From assembly GCA_016721005.1 (NCBI GenBank), contig JADKJM010000016.1:186001-250000 (forward strand): DNA of 64,000 nucleotides, written 5' to 3'. The position numbers and the translations under genes were made by a program. The stretch comes from Flavobacteriales bacterium (GTDB taxonomy: Bacteria > Bacteroidota > Bacteroidia > Flavobacteriales_F > PHOS-HE28). Positions 1-6,997 of this stretch are shown piece after piece; positions within the stretch are counted from its first letter, which is position 1, and the number at the start of each line of letters is the position of its first letter. The notes beneath the pieces are model-generated. The model searched no databases and had not been told where the DNA came from. It saw only the letters and a program-made list of their open reading frames with translations.

Positions 1-78
1 CATCAGCTTGCCGGCGATGCGGTTCACGCGGCGCTCCTGGCTCTTGCGCTGTTCCTCGTGGTAACGGAAGCTGTTCAT
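1..78 (-). CDS. N-terminal fragment of an unknown protein (cut by left edge)
   Basis: Only the first 26 codons are in the window. They begin at an ATG 13 nt downstream of the stop of the lipoprotein gene 92..877, in the same direction, which suggests one transcript. The peptide begins MNSFRYHEEQRKSQERR and is strongly basic and hydrophilic, with no signal peptide. I do not recognise it, and the function cannot be judged from so short a piece. Confidence 0.45.
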   Translation of the reverse strand, partial: MNSFRYHEEQRKSQERRVNRIAGKLM

Positions 79-91
79 GGTGCTGCGGTTT

Positions 92-877
92 TCAGTGTGC
101 GGTGATGATGGCGTCCTCGATCAGTTCCATGGCACGGTCCGGATGCTCCATGATGCGGGCTTCCTTGACCGCGACCTTACTCAGGTCCGCGTTCGGATAC
201 ACGATGATGGTCTCCACATCAGCGGGCATCGCATCCAACGCGATGGGCTTCGACTTGCCCACAAAGTGCCAGAGGTCGCTGAAGCCCACGATGATCTTGT
301 TGCCTGGCACGGCATCAGCAGGACCACTGAGCACGCGGTAGGCGTTGTTCATTGCACCATGCACATCGCTCTGGTTGTGCTGTTTGTGGCCATGCGGGTA
401 GACCACCGTTTCCAATAAGCGCTGCGCATCGGCTAGGAAGCGTGCGCGCTTGGCGGCGATGCGATCCATCGAGCGTTGGTAAGCCGTCGCCTCTTTGATG
501 GAATCGGGCTGAAGGCTGCGTTGGCGCTTGCGGTAGTCGTCCTCGCTTTCCATGGACTTCCGTTCGGGCATGCTCCAGGTGTTCGCCACTACGGGCAGAT
601 CCAGGTAGAGGGCTTCATTGTCGCCGCTCTGTGCGTCCACCCAATTGAGCCACACCTTGCCACCGCCGTGCGCGAGCAGCAGGTCGATCACCTGCGCCAT
701 GTAGGCCGTGTCCAGGTGCGGTATCGCCGTGCGCTTGGTCTCCACGTCCGTTCCATCGGCCAGGAAGTAGACCCAATTGGGCTGCGCGGGAACCTTAGCG
801 ACTTCAGGTGCCTGTTCCTCCGGGGTGCAAGCGATGAAGAGGATACTGAGCAAAGCGAAGAGTTTGGCGATGCGCAT
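92..877 (-). CDS. Predicted lipoprotein of unknown function, 261 aa
   Basis: The start was set at 877 because it gives a clean lipoprotein signal peptide: a short basic start, a hydrophobic stretch and a lipobox ending at Cys17 (FIAC). The longer open frame upstream reads as non-protein. The mature part contains WVYFLADGTDVETKR, a region rich in charged helices (about residues 110-170), and near the C-terminus a pattern of hydrophobic strands with DLWHFVG and IIVYPNADL. It may bind or measure something at the cell surface, but I recognise no family. It is separated from the upstream gene by about 167 nt, so it may have its own promoter. That gap holds one copy of a TTTTCCGG motif shared with other leaders here. 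Confidence 0.65.
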   Translation of the reverse strand: MRIAKLFALLSILFIACTPEEQAPEVAKVPAQPNWVYFLADGTDVETKRTAIPHLDTAYMAQVIDLLLAHGGGKVWLNWVDAQSGDNEALYLDLPVVANTWSMPERKSMESEDDYRKRQRSLQPDSIKEATAYQRSMDRIAAKRARFLADAQRLLETVVYPHGHKQHNQSDVHGAMNNAYRVLSGPADAVPGNKIIVGFSDLWHFVGKSKPIALDAMPADVETIIVYPNADLSKVAVKEARIMEHPDRAMELIEDAIITAH

Positions 878-1027
878 GGTGGCGATGGTGTTGGTGATCA
901 TTCCGGTTGCGAACAAGGCACTGCACGGGTTTTCCACGGTTCCAGTCTTCGATGCTTCCGGCATCGCGGATAGGGAGGTGATCAATTGCATTCTCGTTTT
1001 CATCACGATGCGAAACAGGCACCCTGT

Positions 1028-1040
1028 GGGTTTTCCGGAG
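1028..1040. repeat. TTTTCCGG-type motif in a 5' leader
   Basis: GGGTTTTCCGGAG lies in the gap before the lipoprotein gene. Related copies are at 1381-1394 and, twice in tandem, at 15534-15556. All precede minus-strand genes. The function is unknown. Confidence 0.35.
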
Positions 1041-1044
1041 TTGC

Positions 1045-1347
1045 TCAACGTTGCGGCTGTTTGAAGCGACCACCGAGGATGAGGTAGATACCCGCGCACA
1101 CCAGCGCTATGGTGAGCACGCTTTGGATGAACTGGCCGCGCATGGCGGCATCGCCGCCGGAAACGAATTGCGCCAAGAGCAACAGGCCACCTATGGAAGC
1201 TGCTATGATGCGGCCCCTGCGACCGAATGCCATGGCGGCGATACCCGCGACCAAGGCGATGGTGATGAACGCGGGACTGAACACGCCCAAGAGGTACAGG
1301 CGCACACTGAGGACGACGAGCGAGAGGATGGTGAGGAAGCGGAGCAT
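1045..1347 (-). CDS. Small integral membrane protein, 100 aa
   Basis: The protein is almost entirely hydrophobic, with about three membrane segments (near residues 3-20, 22-40 and 75-92) linked by a short basic loop, GRRGR. It ends in a basic tail (GGRFKQPQR). I chose the ATG at 1347; a GTG at 1365 would add six residues. It is the last member of the long minus-strand gene run that begins at 15488, about 60 nt after the stop of the preceding gene. No family was recognised. Confidence 0.55.
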   Translation of the reverse strand: MLRFLTILSLVVLSVRLYLLGVFSPAFITIALVAGIAAMAFGRRGRIIAASIGGLLLLAQFVSGGDAAMRGQFIQSVLTIALVCAGIYLILGGRFKQPQR

Positions 1348-1380
1348 TGTGGCGGGTTGGGCCACAACGTTCCGGAGGCT

Positions 1381-1394
1381 CCGGTTTTCCGGGG
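1381..1394. repeat. TTTTCCGG-type motif before the small membrane protein gene
   Basis: CCGGTTTTCCGGGG is a near-palindrome located 34-47 nt upstream of the ATG at 1347. It is shared with the leader at 1028-1040 and the double copy at 15534-15556. Confidence 0.35.
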
Positions 1395-1408
1395 TTGTAG
1401 ATGTAGGA

Positions 1409-1648
1409 CTATCCCTTCTCCTGCTTTATCCCGCCCACATACACGGTGTGGCCTGCCAATGGACCCTCCACGCCTTGCGCAGAGAACAGCACGAGGTCGG
1501 GCTTGCGATCGATCCACAGATGGACGGTGGCGCTGCGGCCTTCTGTCAATGTCACTTCGCCTTCCATCACCCCTTGCAGGAACAACTCTTCCGCGCGGGC
1601 GAAGACGCGGGCCTTGAATTCATTGCTGTAGGTGACCTCGATGCTCAT
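1409..1648 (-). CDS. Hypothetical protein, 79 aa
   Basis: A small soluble protein beginning MSIEVTYSNEFKARVF. Its helical first half is followed by strands (ATVHLWIDRKPDLVLF). The ATG at 1648 lies 13 nt after the stop of the DksA-like gene; reading further upstream would overlap that gene, so the longer frame was rejected. It sits at the distal end of the phosphorelay gene run and probably shares its transcript. I do not recognise the family. The spacing is the main support for its being real. Confidence 0.55.
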   Translation of the reverse strand: MSIEVTYSNEFKARVFARAEELFLQGVMEGEVTLTEGRSATVHLWIDRKPDLVLFSAQGVEGPLAGHTVYVGGIKQEKG

Positions 1649-1661
1649 GACAGTGGTTTGT

Positions 1662-2012
1662 TCAGCGTGCGTGTGCTGGCCGCCGATCCTCTTCCTGGCC
1701 ACACGTTGCGCATTGCACGGCCGCAGGCACCAGGAGCAGACGGGCATTGGCTATCTCGCCTCCGCACCGGTCGCAACGACCATAGCTGCCTTCGGCGATC
1801 TTGGCGAGTGCGCGATGAAGGAAAGCGGACACCGTGTTGATCTTGTAGTGCTGGTAAGGCGACAGATCGCCAAGTTCGGCGAGTTGCTCGCGTGCTGTCC
1901 CCGGGTTGTTGTAGCGCTCCAATCGTTCCACGATGCGCGCGCGTTGTGCGGACACGAATGCGACCCATTCAGGTGTACCCCTTGGCACATCGGTGGCCCC
2001 CTCTTCCATCAT
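1662..2012 (-). CDS. DksA/TraR-family C4 zinc-finger protein, 116 aa
   Basis: The second half carries the family signature: a helix followed by GSYGRCDRCGGEI, then RLLLVPAAVQCATC. This gives zinc ligands Cys80, Cys83, Cys101 and Cys104. DksA/TraR proteins bind in the secondary channel of RNA polymerase and alter promoter use. The N-terminal half is a predicted helical pair, shorter than in DksA proper, and I did not see the DxxDxA tip motif, so a full DksA role is doubtful. The start was fixed by an ATGA overlap with the stop of the upstream 84-aa gene. Its place at the end of a signalling operon suggests a transcriptional output, which is inference. Confidence 0.75.
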   Translation of the reverse strand: MMEEGATDVPRGTPEWVAFVSAQRARIVERLERYNNPGTAREQLAELGDLSPYQHYKINTVSAFLHRALAKIAEGSYGRCDRCGGEIANARLLLVPAAVQCATCGQEEDRRPAHAR

Positions 2013-2263
2013 GGCAGCGGTTCCCCATTGCCCACCCACACTTCTGCGCCGTCCAACTCGGCTATCGGTGCCAAACTCAAGAGTGTTGTCTTGCTAGGCC
2101 TGCAACCAACGTACACCTTCACGGTGAGGCCAGCGTAGTCCTTCAAAGGGCCGAAGCGCTCACCGAGTGCCACGAGTTCGCGGGCACAGGCGAGCACCGC
2201 TTCGCGGAAGCCAGGTGCGGGACGGATGTCGAGGTGTTCGGTGGTGGACATCAATGGGGTCAT
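2009..2263 (-). CDS. Hypothetical protein, 84 aa
   Basis: This gene is locked between two 4-nt ATGA overlaps. Its ATG at 2263 overlaps the stop of the 697-aa receiver protein, and its own stop overlaps the start of the DksA-like gene. Such coupling argues that it is real and made in step with its neighbours. The sequence shows a helix (PGFREAVLACARELVALGERF) followed by two strands (LTVKVYVGCRP and AEVWVGNGE). No family was recognised. Confidence 0.6.
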   Translation of the reverse strand: MTPLMSTTEHLDIRPAPGFREAVLACARELVALGERFGPLKDYAGLTVKVYVGCRPSKTTLLSLAPIAELDGAEVWVGNGEPLP

Positions 2264-4353
2264 AAGGTCCTCAAGCACTGATCCAGAAGTTCCTTCAAGT
2301 CATTCGGCAGGCCGCGATAGTCAGGCGTGCCCTCTTCTCCGAAGTCTTGTCCTCTCCGGCCATCGCGGTACTCGGTGAGGTAGTCGAAGACCAGGCTACG
2401 GGCGCTGCTCACAAAGGAAAGTTGGGCTTCCTTGGAAAGGGCGGTAAGGACATCCTTCGCGAATGCCTTTCCCATGGTCATGGCGTTCTCCAATTCTGCT
2501 GGGTACTTCTGTGCGAAGGCTGGACGCCTCGTCTCCGTGCGCAGGTGTTCGGCAATGAAGCCCAGAATGGGATTCAGCGTGTTGCACAGGTCCTCGTGTT
2601 GGAGGTAGAAGTCATCGAAGCGATCCTTGTGGAGTTCGGGGAACTTCTTGAGCAGGTCCACTTCTTCGCGGAAGAGCTGACCGTACCGCAGGGTGAACTT
2701 GGACGCCGCACCGGCCTCCTCATTCTTCGTTGCAGACTGCCCGATGGACTCGAAACCCGTGAAGTAGAGAAAGCGTTTTTGATCCGCGGTCAAGGTGCCC
2801 TTCTCGATCTTATCCTTCTGCACCTCCTTCCAAAAGTCCTTGTGCCAGTAGCTCGCTCCCTTGTTGTTCTCATCCCGGTAGACCACCTCCGCTTTATCCG
2901 GATAGGTGGCCAAGACGATCATGCGGTGGGTCAACAAACGCGCGAGCAGATCGGCGTTGAACTCATGGGTCCTTGTTTCCAGAAAGTCCTTGGCATCACC
3001 CGTATTGCCTAAGGTGGTGTCTACGCGTAGGTCCGGATCACCGGCGAGAACAAGCCGCACTTTCCTTTCGATCCCTGCCCACATCGCTTTGAACCGCGCT
3101 TCTTCTTCCAGACGGACCTTGTAGTAGAAGCGCCTGAAACCACCGCCTTTCTTCTTCAAGCCGGTCTTCTTGTCCGCTTCCGCCGACACATCGGACCAGA
3201 AGGTGGAGTTCGGTCCCGGCATGGCCTGAAGCGTACGACGCTCCTCAACTTCGTTCAGCAGTTCGTCCAGGAACTCCATGAAGAGGTCATCGGCGCCGTT
3301 CTTCAAGTGCGCCTTGTACAGGATGTGCTGCACGTTCATGTCCAGCAATTCCTGCACACCACGCCTGCCAAGCTGTGTCACCACACGCCGGGCGATCTGG
3401 GAGTGCTCACGCTCGGCATACTCCAGCACCTCGATGCCTTGAACGGGCTGATCGAAACGACCGCTGTCATCGAGCAACTCCAAGTCGGCGACCAGCGCAC
3501 GGTAGAAGATGCCGCCCACTTCCAATTCGCGCATGGCTTCGGCACCGGAGTGGAAGGGTTTCACGTCGAAGTGGTCTGCGAAGAGTGGAGCGAGCTGTGC
3601 GGACATGGCGGCATCATCTTCCAGCAGCATGAGCAGCGGCTTGCGCTCCTCTCCGACAGCCGGTTGTTGCCTGCGCCGGTCGGGGTGCAGGGAATAGATA
3701 CGCCGCTGCAAGGCACCGAAGAGCTGACCGGCCCAACGCATGGCCGCGTCAGCATCCATGTCCCGGCGATAGACCGGAAGCAATTCGCGCACCTGGTCCC
3801 CCTGCATATCGGGCACGCCTTGCAGCTGTTCAACCAATTGGGCGATGCGCTCTTGGCCCGCCTCGCCCATTGCCAGTGCGTTGCGCAAGTCGTGGAGCAG
3901 CTTGTCCAAGACACCGCCTTCGGTGAGTGCGTACTTGTGCAGGTAATCCCACTTGGCTTGTGAGGGAGCTTTGAACTGGATCGGTTCGCGAAGCGGAAGT
4001 TGGTAGTGCGGAAAGCTCTTGACAAAGAAGCGGTCGATGTTGCGGGTGCGCTGCCAGAGATCCTCGCGGCTCAACATGCTCACGAATGCTATGGCGGGCG
4101 GTGGACCATCGGAAGCCTGTTTCAATACTTCCTCGGCAACCCGATACCCGTCGAATAGTCTGACGCTCTCCCAACCAAGCTCAACCAATATTACCAGTGA
4201 CACTGGGCTTTGCATCTCAGCCACCCGTTGCTGCCATTTGGCCGGATCCGAAACACATGTAAAGGCACTGCTCGTTCCGCGTGCCGCACCCAGCACGGAC
4301 CGAACATGTTCAGCTTCATCATCACTGCTCTTTCTCCAGGCTGCTAGGATCAT
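2260..4353 (-). CDS. Pseudoreceiver / HDLRN phosphoacceptor-like / receiver protein, 697 aa
   Basis: Residues 51-125 look like a degenerate receiver: hydrophobic strands VSLVILVELG and AIAFVSMLS, and a conserved-type Lys in FFVKSFP, but no phosphoacceptor Asp. Residues 148-180 carry LLHDLRNAL, the phosphoacceptor-helix motif of histidine kinases (His154), yet no ATPase domain follows. Residues 238-350 are a good receiver with Glu245, Asp246 and Asp247, phospho-site Asp290 in VADLELL, Thr326 and Lys347. The last 340 residues are charged and helical and unassigned. The start at 4353 is 25 nt after the upstream stop; the longer frame runs into that gene. I infer a phosphotransfer intermediate between the kinase-like protein at 6998-10807 and the receiver protein at 4379-6328. 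Confidence 0.7.
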   Translation of the reverse strand: MILAAWRKSSDDEAEHVRSVLGAARGTSSAFTCVSDPAKWQQRVAEMQSPVSLVILVELGWESVRLFDGYRVAEEVLKQASDGPPPAIAFVSMLSREDLWQRTRNIDRFFVKSFPHYQLPLREPIQFKAPSQAKWDYLHKYALTEGGVLDKLLHDLRNALAMGEAGQERIAQLVEQLQGVPDMQGDQVRELLPVYRRDMDADAAMRWAGQLFGALQRRIYSLHPDRRRQQPAVGEERKPLLMLLEDDAAMSAQLAPLFADHFDVKPFHSGAEAMRELEVGGIFYRALVADLELLDDSGRFDQPVQGIEVLEYAEREHSQIARRVVTQLGRRGVQELLDMNVQHILYKAHLKNGADDLFMEFLDELLNEVEERRTLQAMPGPNSTFWSDVSAEADKKTGLKKKGGGFRRFYYKVRLEEEARFKAMWAGIERKVRLVLAGDPDLRVDTTLGNTGDAKDFLETRTHEFNADLLARLLTHRMIVLATYPDKAEVVYRDENNKGASYWHKDFWKEVQKDKIEKGTLTADQKRFLYFTGFESIGQSATKNEEAGAASKFTLRYGQLFREEVDLLKKFPELHKDRFDDFYLQHEDLCNTLNPILGFIAEHLRTETRRPAFAQKYPAELENAMTMGKAFAKDVLTALSKEAQLSFVSSARSLVFDYLTEYRDGRRGQDFGEEGTPDYRGLPNDLKELLDQCLRTL

Positions 4354-4378
4354 CTCATGGTCAATTGGAACTGATGCC

Positions 4379-6328
4379 TTAGCGGACCGGTAGTGGTCTG
4401 TAATAGGTGTCGGTTGGTTCGGACAGCAGGAAAGCACAAAGTGCCGACGTCTGCGAATGCACAAGGCCATCGACCATATATCGCTGATCACCCCCGTGGC
4501 TAGCCATATTGCGAGGATCCATGATCGCCGAATAGGCAACAGGGCCGGCTCTTGCGAGCTGCTGTTGCGTTACGCTTTCATAAAGCCGAACTCCTCCGGT
4601 GCCGTTCTCCAACTTCGACCCGACAACGAATTCGAAAACAACACCAACGCTGGTGCATATGCCTGCCAAGGATCGCTGCTCCTGTAGCCTATCTGATAAA
4701 GACTCCCGGAACACACAGCCCTGGTTGTGGACCCTTAGTTGATGCATGCAATTCGATAACCCCCCAAGTACTTCACTCACTTTCGCGGACCTCCATTTGC
4801 CGTCCCGCCAACTCCCATCGGACCACCACGGCTTTCTCCCAAGGATCGCAAGTTCCCGCATTGCGTGAGCCACCTCTCGCATTACACTGACAGTCGGCTG
4901 GCTCAGTCCCTCCAAGAAATCCGATAGTTGCCAATAGGAGCGAAGCGAGTCTTCATCGCTTTGATCGTTGTCGAACCCTTCTTTCATCCAGTAGCCGTCA
5001 GCTCCAATGTCCAAGGCCTGTTGATAGTTCCACAACTTGTTCGAAGCGGTGGTGACCAATACGGGTAGGTCTGCTCTACGTTCGCGAACGGCCCTAAGCA
5101 CCATTGAGCCACTTACCTGACCCAACATGCCAACTTGATCGTCTGACGACAACAAGCGTAGGTCCAAGAGAAGCGCAGCGATCTCGGTTTTGGCGTGTAT
5201 CGCACCTGCGATGCGATCAACCGACTCCTTCAAGTCACTACTCCCCTGTGTGACCTCTCGAACATTCACGACATCCACACAACTCATGCGCTGAAAGAGT
5301 TCCCTCCAGCCAAGATCGGCATGGTCATCCACGACCAGTAGCTTCAGTTCCTCCCATTTACGAGGGAACGACCGATTACGCGAACGGGTGATCCTGCCAA
5401 TGGCATCCACACGGCCTTCAAGATCAGTCTTAACCGCGAACTTGTTCCTGGCATGCGTTCGGGGAGCAACCTGCTGGATGGGCTCAGCGGACAGCAGCGC
5501 ACAAGCACCACCTATCACATCGAGTTGCTGCGTCACTGCAATACGATGGTGACCAGTGGTCCATTTCCTCACCTCATTGCAGCGCGAAGACAGCAAGTCA
5601 AACAGTTTGATCTTGGCCTGTCCGAGCTGACGCAATTCTGGTGCTTCATGTGTCAGTATCGCGCGGATCGCAGTTAGTTCAGACTCCAAACCAATACAGC
5701 CATCATCGAACTCGGCGCCCTGGGCAGCCAACCATTGCGGGACGTCAAAGAAGCTTCTGTTGCGCATAGCAAGAGCGACCAAGCACTGCACATCGTCATT
5801 GAAGCAGGTCTGAAGTTCTGTAGGATAGAGAATGGTATCATTGGTCATGACATTGAAGAGATCCCACATCACCTTCAGCCCGTAGATGTTCGCCATTCTG
5901 TGCCGAGCGACATCGAAGGACGAGGCCAAAAAATGCTTGTACTTCTCCGCGATGTTCTCCTTGCTCAGTCCGGCATCTTCCGCAAGCCAATCCTCAATGT
6001 CCTTCTTGGTGTCTACGGAGATCGGTAGCTGTTCGTACCTGTTCCCGGGCGCCAGCATCGGTAGGTGTTCAGGATGGCTCTTCAGGATCACCTCCGCTGG
6101 TTGAAAGCCCACTAAAAGAACCGGACCGGTGAACTTGTCTCGCAAGCGAAGCCAGAGCATCACCTCGATCCCAGAACACCGACTGTTGCGTTCTGCGGGA
6201 TAAGCGGCGTCCACCGCGATGACGATGCATCGCTTGTTCTTGAGGTCTGTGGAAATAGCTGATGGCGATTTGGCCGATATGGGATCGACACAAATGCCAT
6301 CAAAGCCCATGTCCGTCCAGATGCTCAT
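4379..6328 (-). CDS. Pseudoreceiver-receiver protein with C-terminal HEPN-like motif, 649 aa
   Basis: Residues 32-105 resemble an inactive receiver (RCIVIAVD, then SGIEVMLWLRLRDKFTGPVL). Residues 328-450 form an intact receiver: Asp334 and Asp335 in LLVVDDH, phospho-site Asp389 in LLLDLRL, Thr426/427 in LVTTAS and Lys449 in WMKEG. The C-terminal 150 residues are helical and contain DPRNMASHGG, where Arg606-Asn607-x3-His611 fits the Rx4-6H catalytic motif of HEPN ribonucleases, with a helix after it as in that fold. I therefore infer a response regulator with a nuclease-like output. It starts 3 nt after the stop of the 220-aa gene. The HEPN assignment rests on one motif and the helical context. 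Confidence 0.7.
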   Translation of the reverse strand: MSIWTDMGFDGICVDPISAKSPSAISTDLKNKRCIVIAVDAAYPAERNSRCSGIEVMLWLRLRDKFTGPVLLVGFQPAEVILKSHPEHLPMLAPGNRYEQLPISVDTKKDIEDWLAEDAGLSKENIAEKYKHFLASSFDVARHRMANIYGLKVMWDLFNVMTNDTILYPTELQTCFNDDVQCLVALAMRNRSFFDVPQWLAAQGAEFDDGCIGLESELTAIRAILTHEAPELRQLGQAKIKLFDLLSSRCNEVRKWTTGHHRIAVTQQLDVIGGACALLSAEPIQQVAPRTHARNKFAVKTDLEGRVDAIGRITRSRNRSFPRKWEELKLLVVDDHADLGWRELFQRMSCVDVVNVREVTQGSSDLKESVDRIAGAIHAKTEIAALLLDLRLLSSDDQVGMLGQVSGSMVLRAVRERRADLPVLVTTASNKLWNYQQALDIGADGYWMKEGFDNDQSDEDSLRSYWQLSDFLEGLSQPTVSVMREVAHAMRELAILGRKPWWSDGSWRDGKWRSAKVSEVLGGLSNCMHQLRVHNQGCVFRESLSDRLQEQRSLAGICTSVGVVFEFVVGSKLENGTGGVRLYESVTQQQLARAGPVAYSAIMDPRNMASHGGDQRYMVDGLVHSQTSALCAFLLSEPTDTYYRPLPVR

Positions 6329-6331
6329 CGC

Positions 6332-6994
6332 TCAGGCTGTATTGGTGGCGTCTTCCAAGGACAGGATGAGATCCCTGAGCTTGGTGAAATCGGCATACAG
6401 ACTTGTCTCGTAGGGTTTGCTGCCGAGCTTGGTGACAAGCTCCGCCACGTTCTGACGCTTGTCGGACTTGTCAAGGGCCGCTTTCAACGCCTTGCCCTCT
6501 GTTGTCGGTATACCCCCAAATGCGGAATGGAGGTAATCGAGTTGGTCGGCGAGGAGGTCTTCGATGGGGTCACGGTATTCGAGCATGGCCCAGAGCGCAT
6601 CGAACTCCAAGTCCAGGTCAAAATCAGCGCTCAGGAACTTCGTGAAAGCGACGTACGGGTCCTTTCGTTCATGATCGCCACTGTGCATACCATCATATCC
6701 AACGCCACACCGAAGGTCCGGACAATTGCCCTTGAGCGATGCGATAAAGGCTGCTAGTTGAGCGTTCTCGGGGTATCTATGATGAACGAAGTGAAGGACA
6801 CCGGACCTCAATTCTGCGCTGAACGCGACGTGATGGTTGTTGTCATCCCTCAACGCGAACAGGCGCTTTGCTCCGATCGCGTAAATGGGAACAGTTGGCG
6901 AAAGCTTGGCATTGATGGCGTCACCCTCCATCTGTACAAGCCCGTTCCTTATCAACGTATCAGCGCTGGTGAAGATGACAATGGTCTGGTCCAT
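6332..6994 (-). CDS. Unknown protein in phosphorelay operon, 220 aa
   Basis: This gene sits between the kinase-like gene and the HEPN-receiver gene, with only 3 nt on each side, so it is almost certainly co-translated with them. The first half alternates short strands (TIVIFTSADTLIRNGL, VPIYAIGAKRLFALRDD, HHVAFSAELRSGVLHFVHHR) and the second half is acidic and helical. It has no signal peptide, no membrane segment and no cysteine pair beyond a CPDLRC segment. I do not recognise the family. It could be an adaptor, a ligand-binding sensor or a second effector. Confidence 0.6.
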   Translation of the reverse strand: MDQTIVIFTSADTLIRNGLVQMEGDAINAKLSPTVPIYAIGAKRLFALRDDNNHHVAFSAELRSGVLHFVHHRYPENAQLAAFIASLKGNCPDLRCGVGYDGMHSGDHERKDPYVAFTKFLSADFDLDLEFDALWAMLEYRDPIEDLLADQLDYLHSAFGGIPTTEGKALKAALDKSDKRQNVAELVTKLGSKPYETSLYADFTKLRDLILSLEDATNTA

Positions 6995-6997
6995 GGT

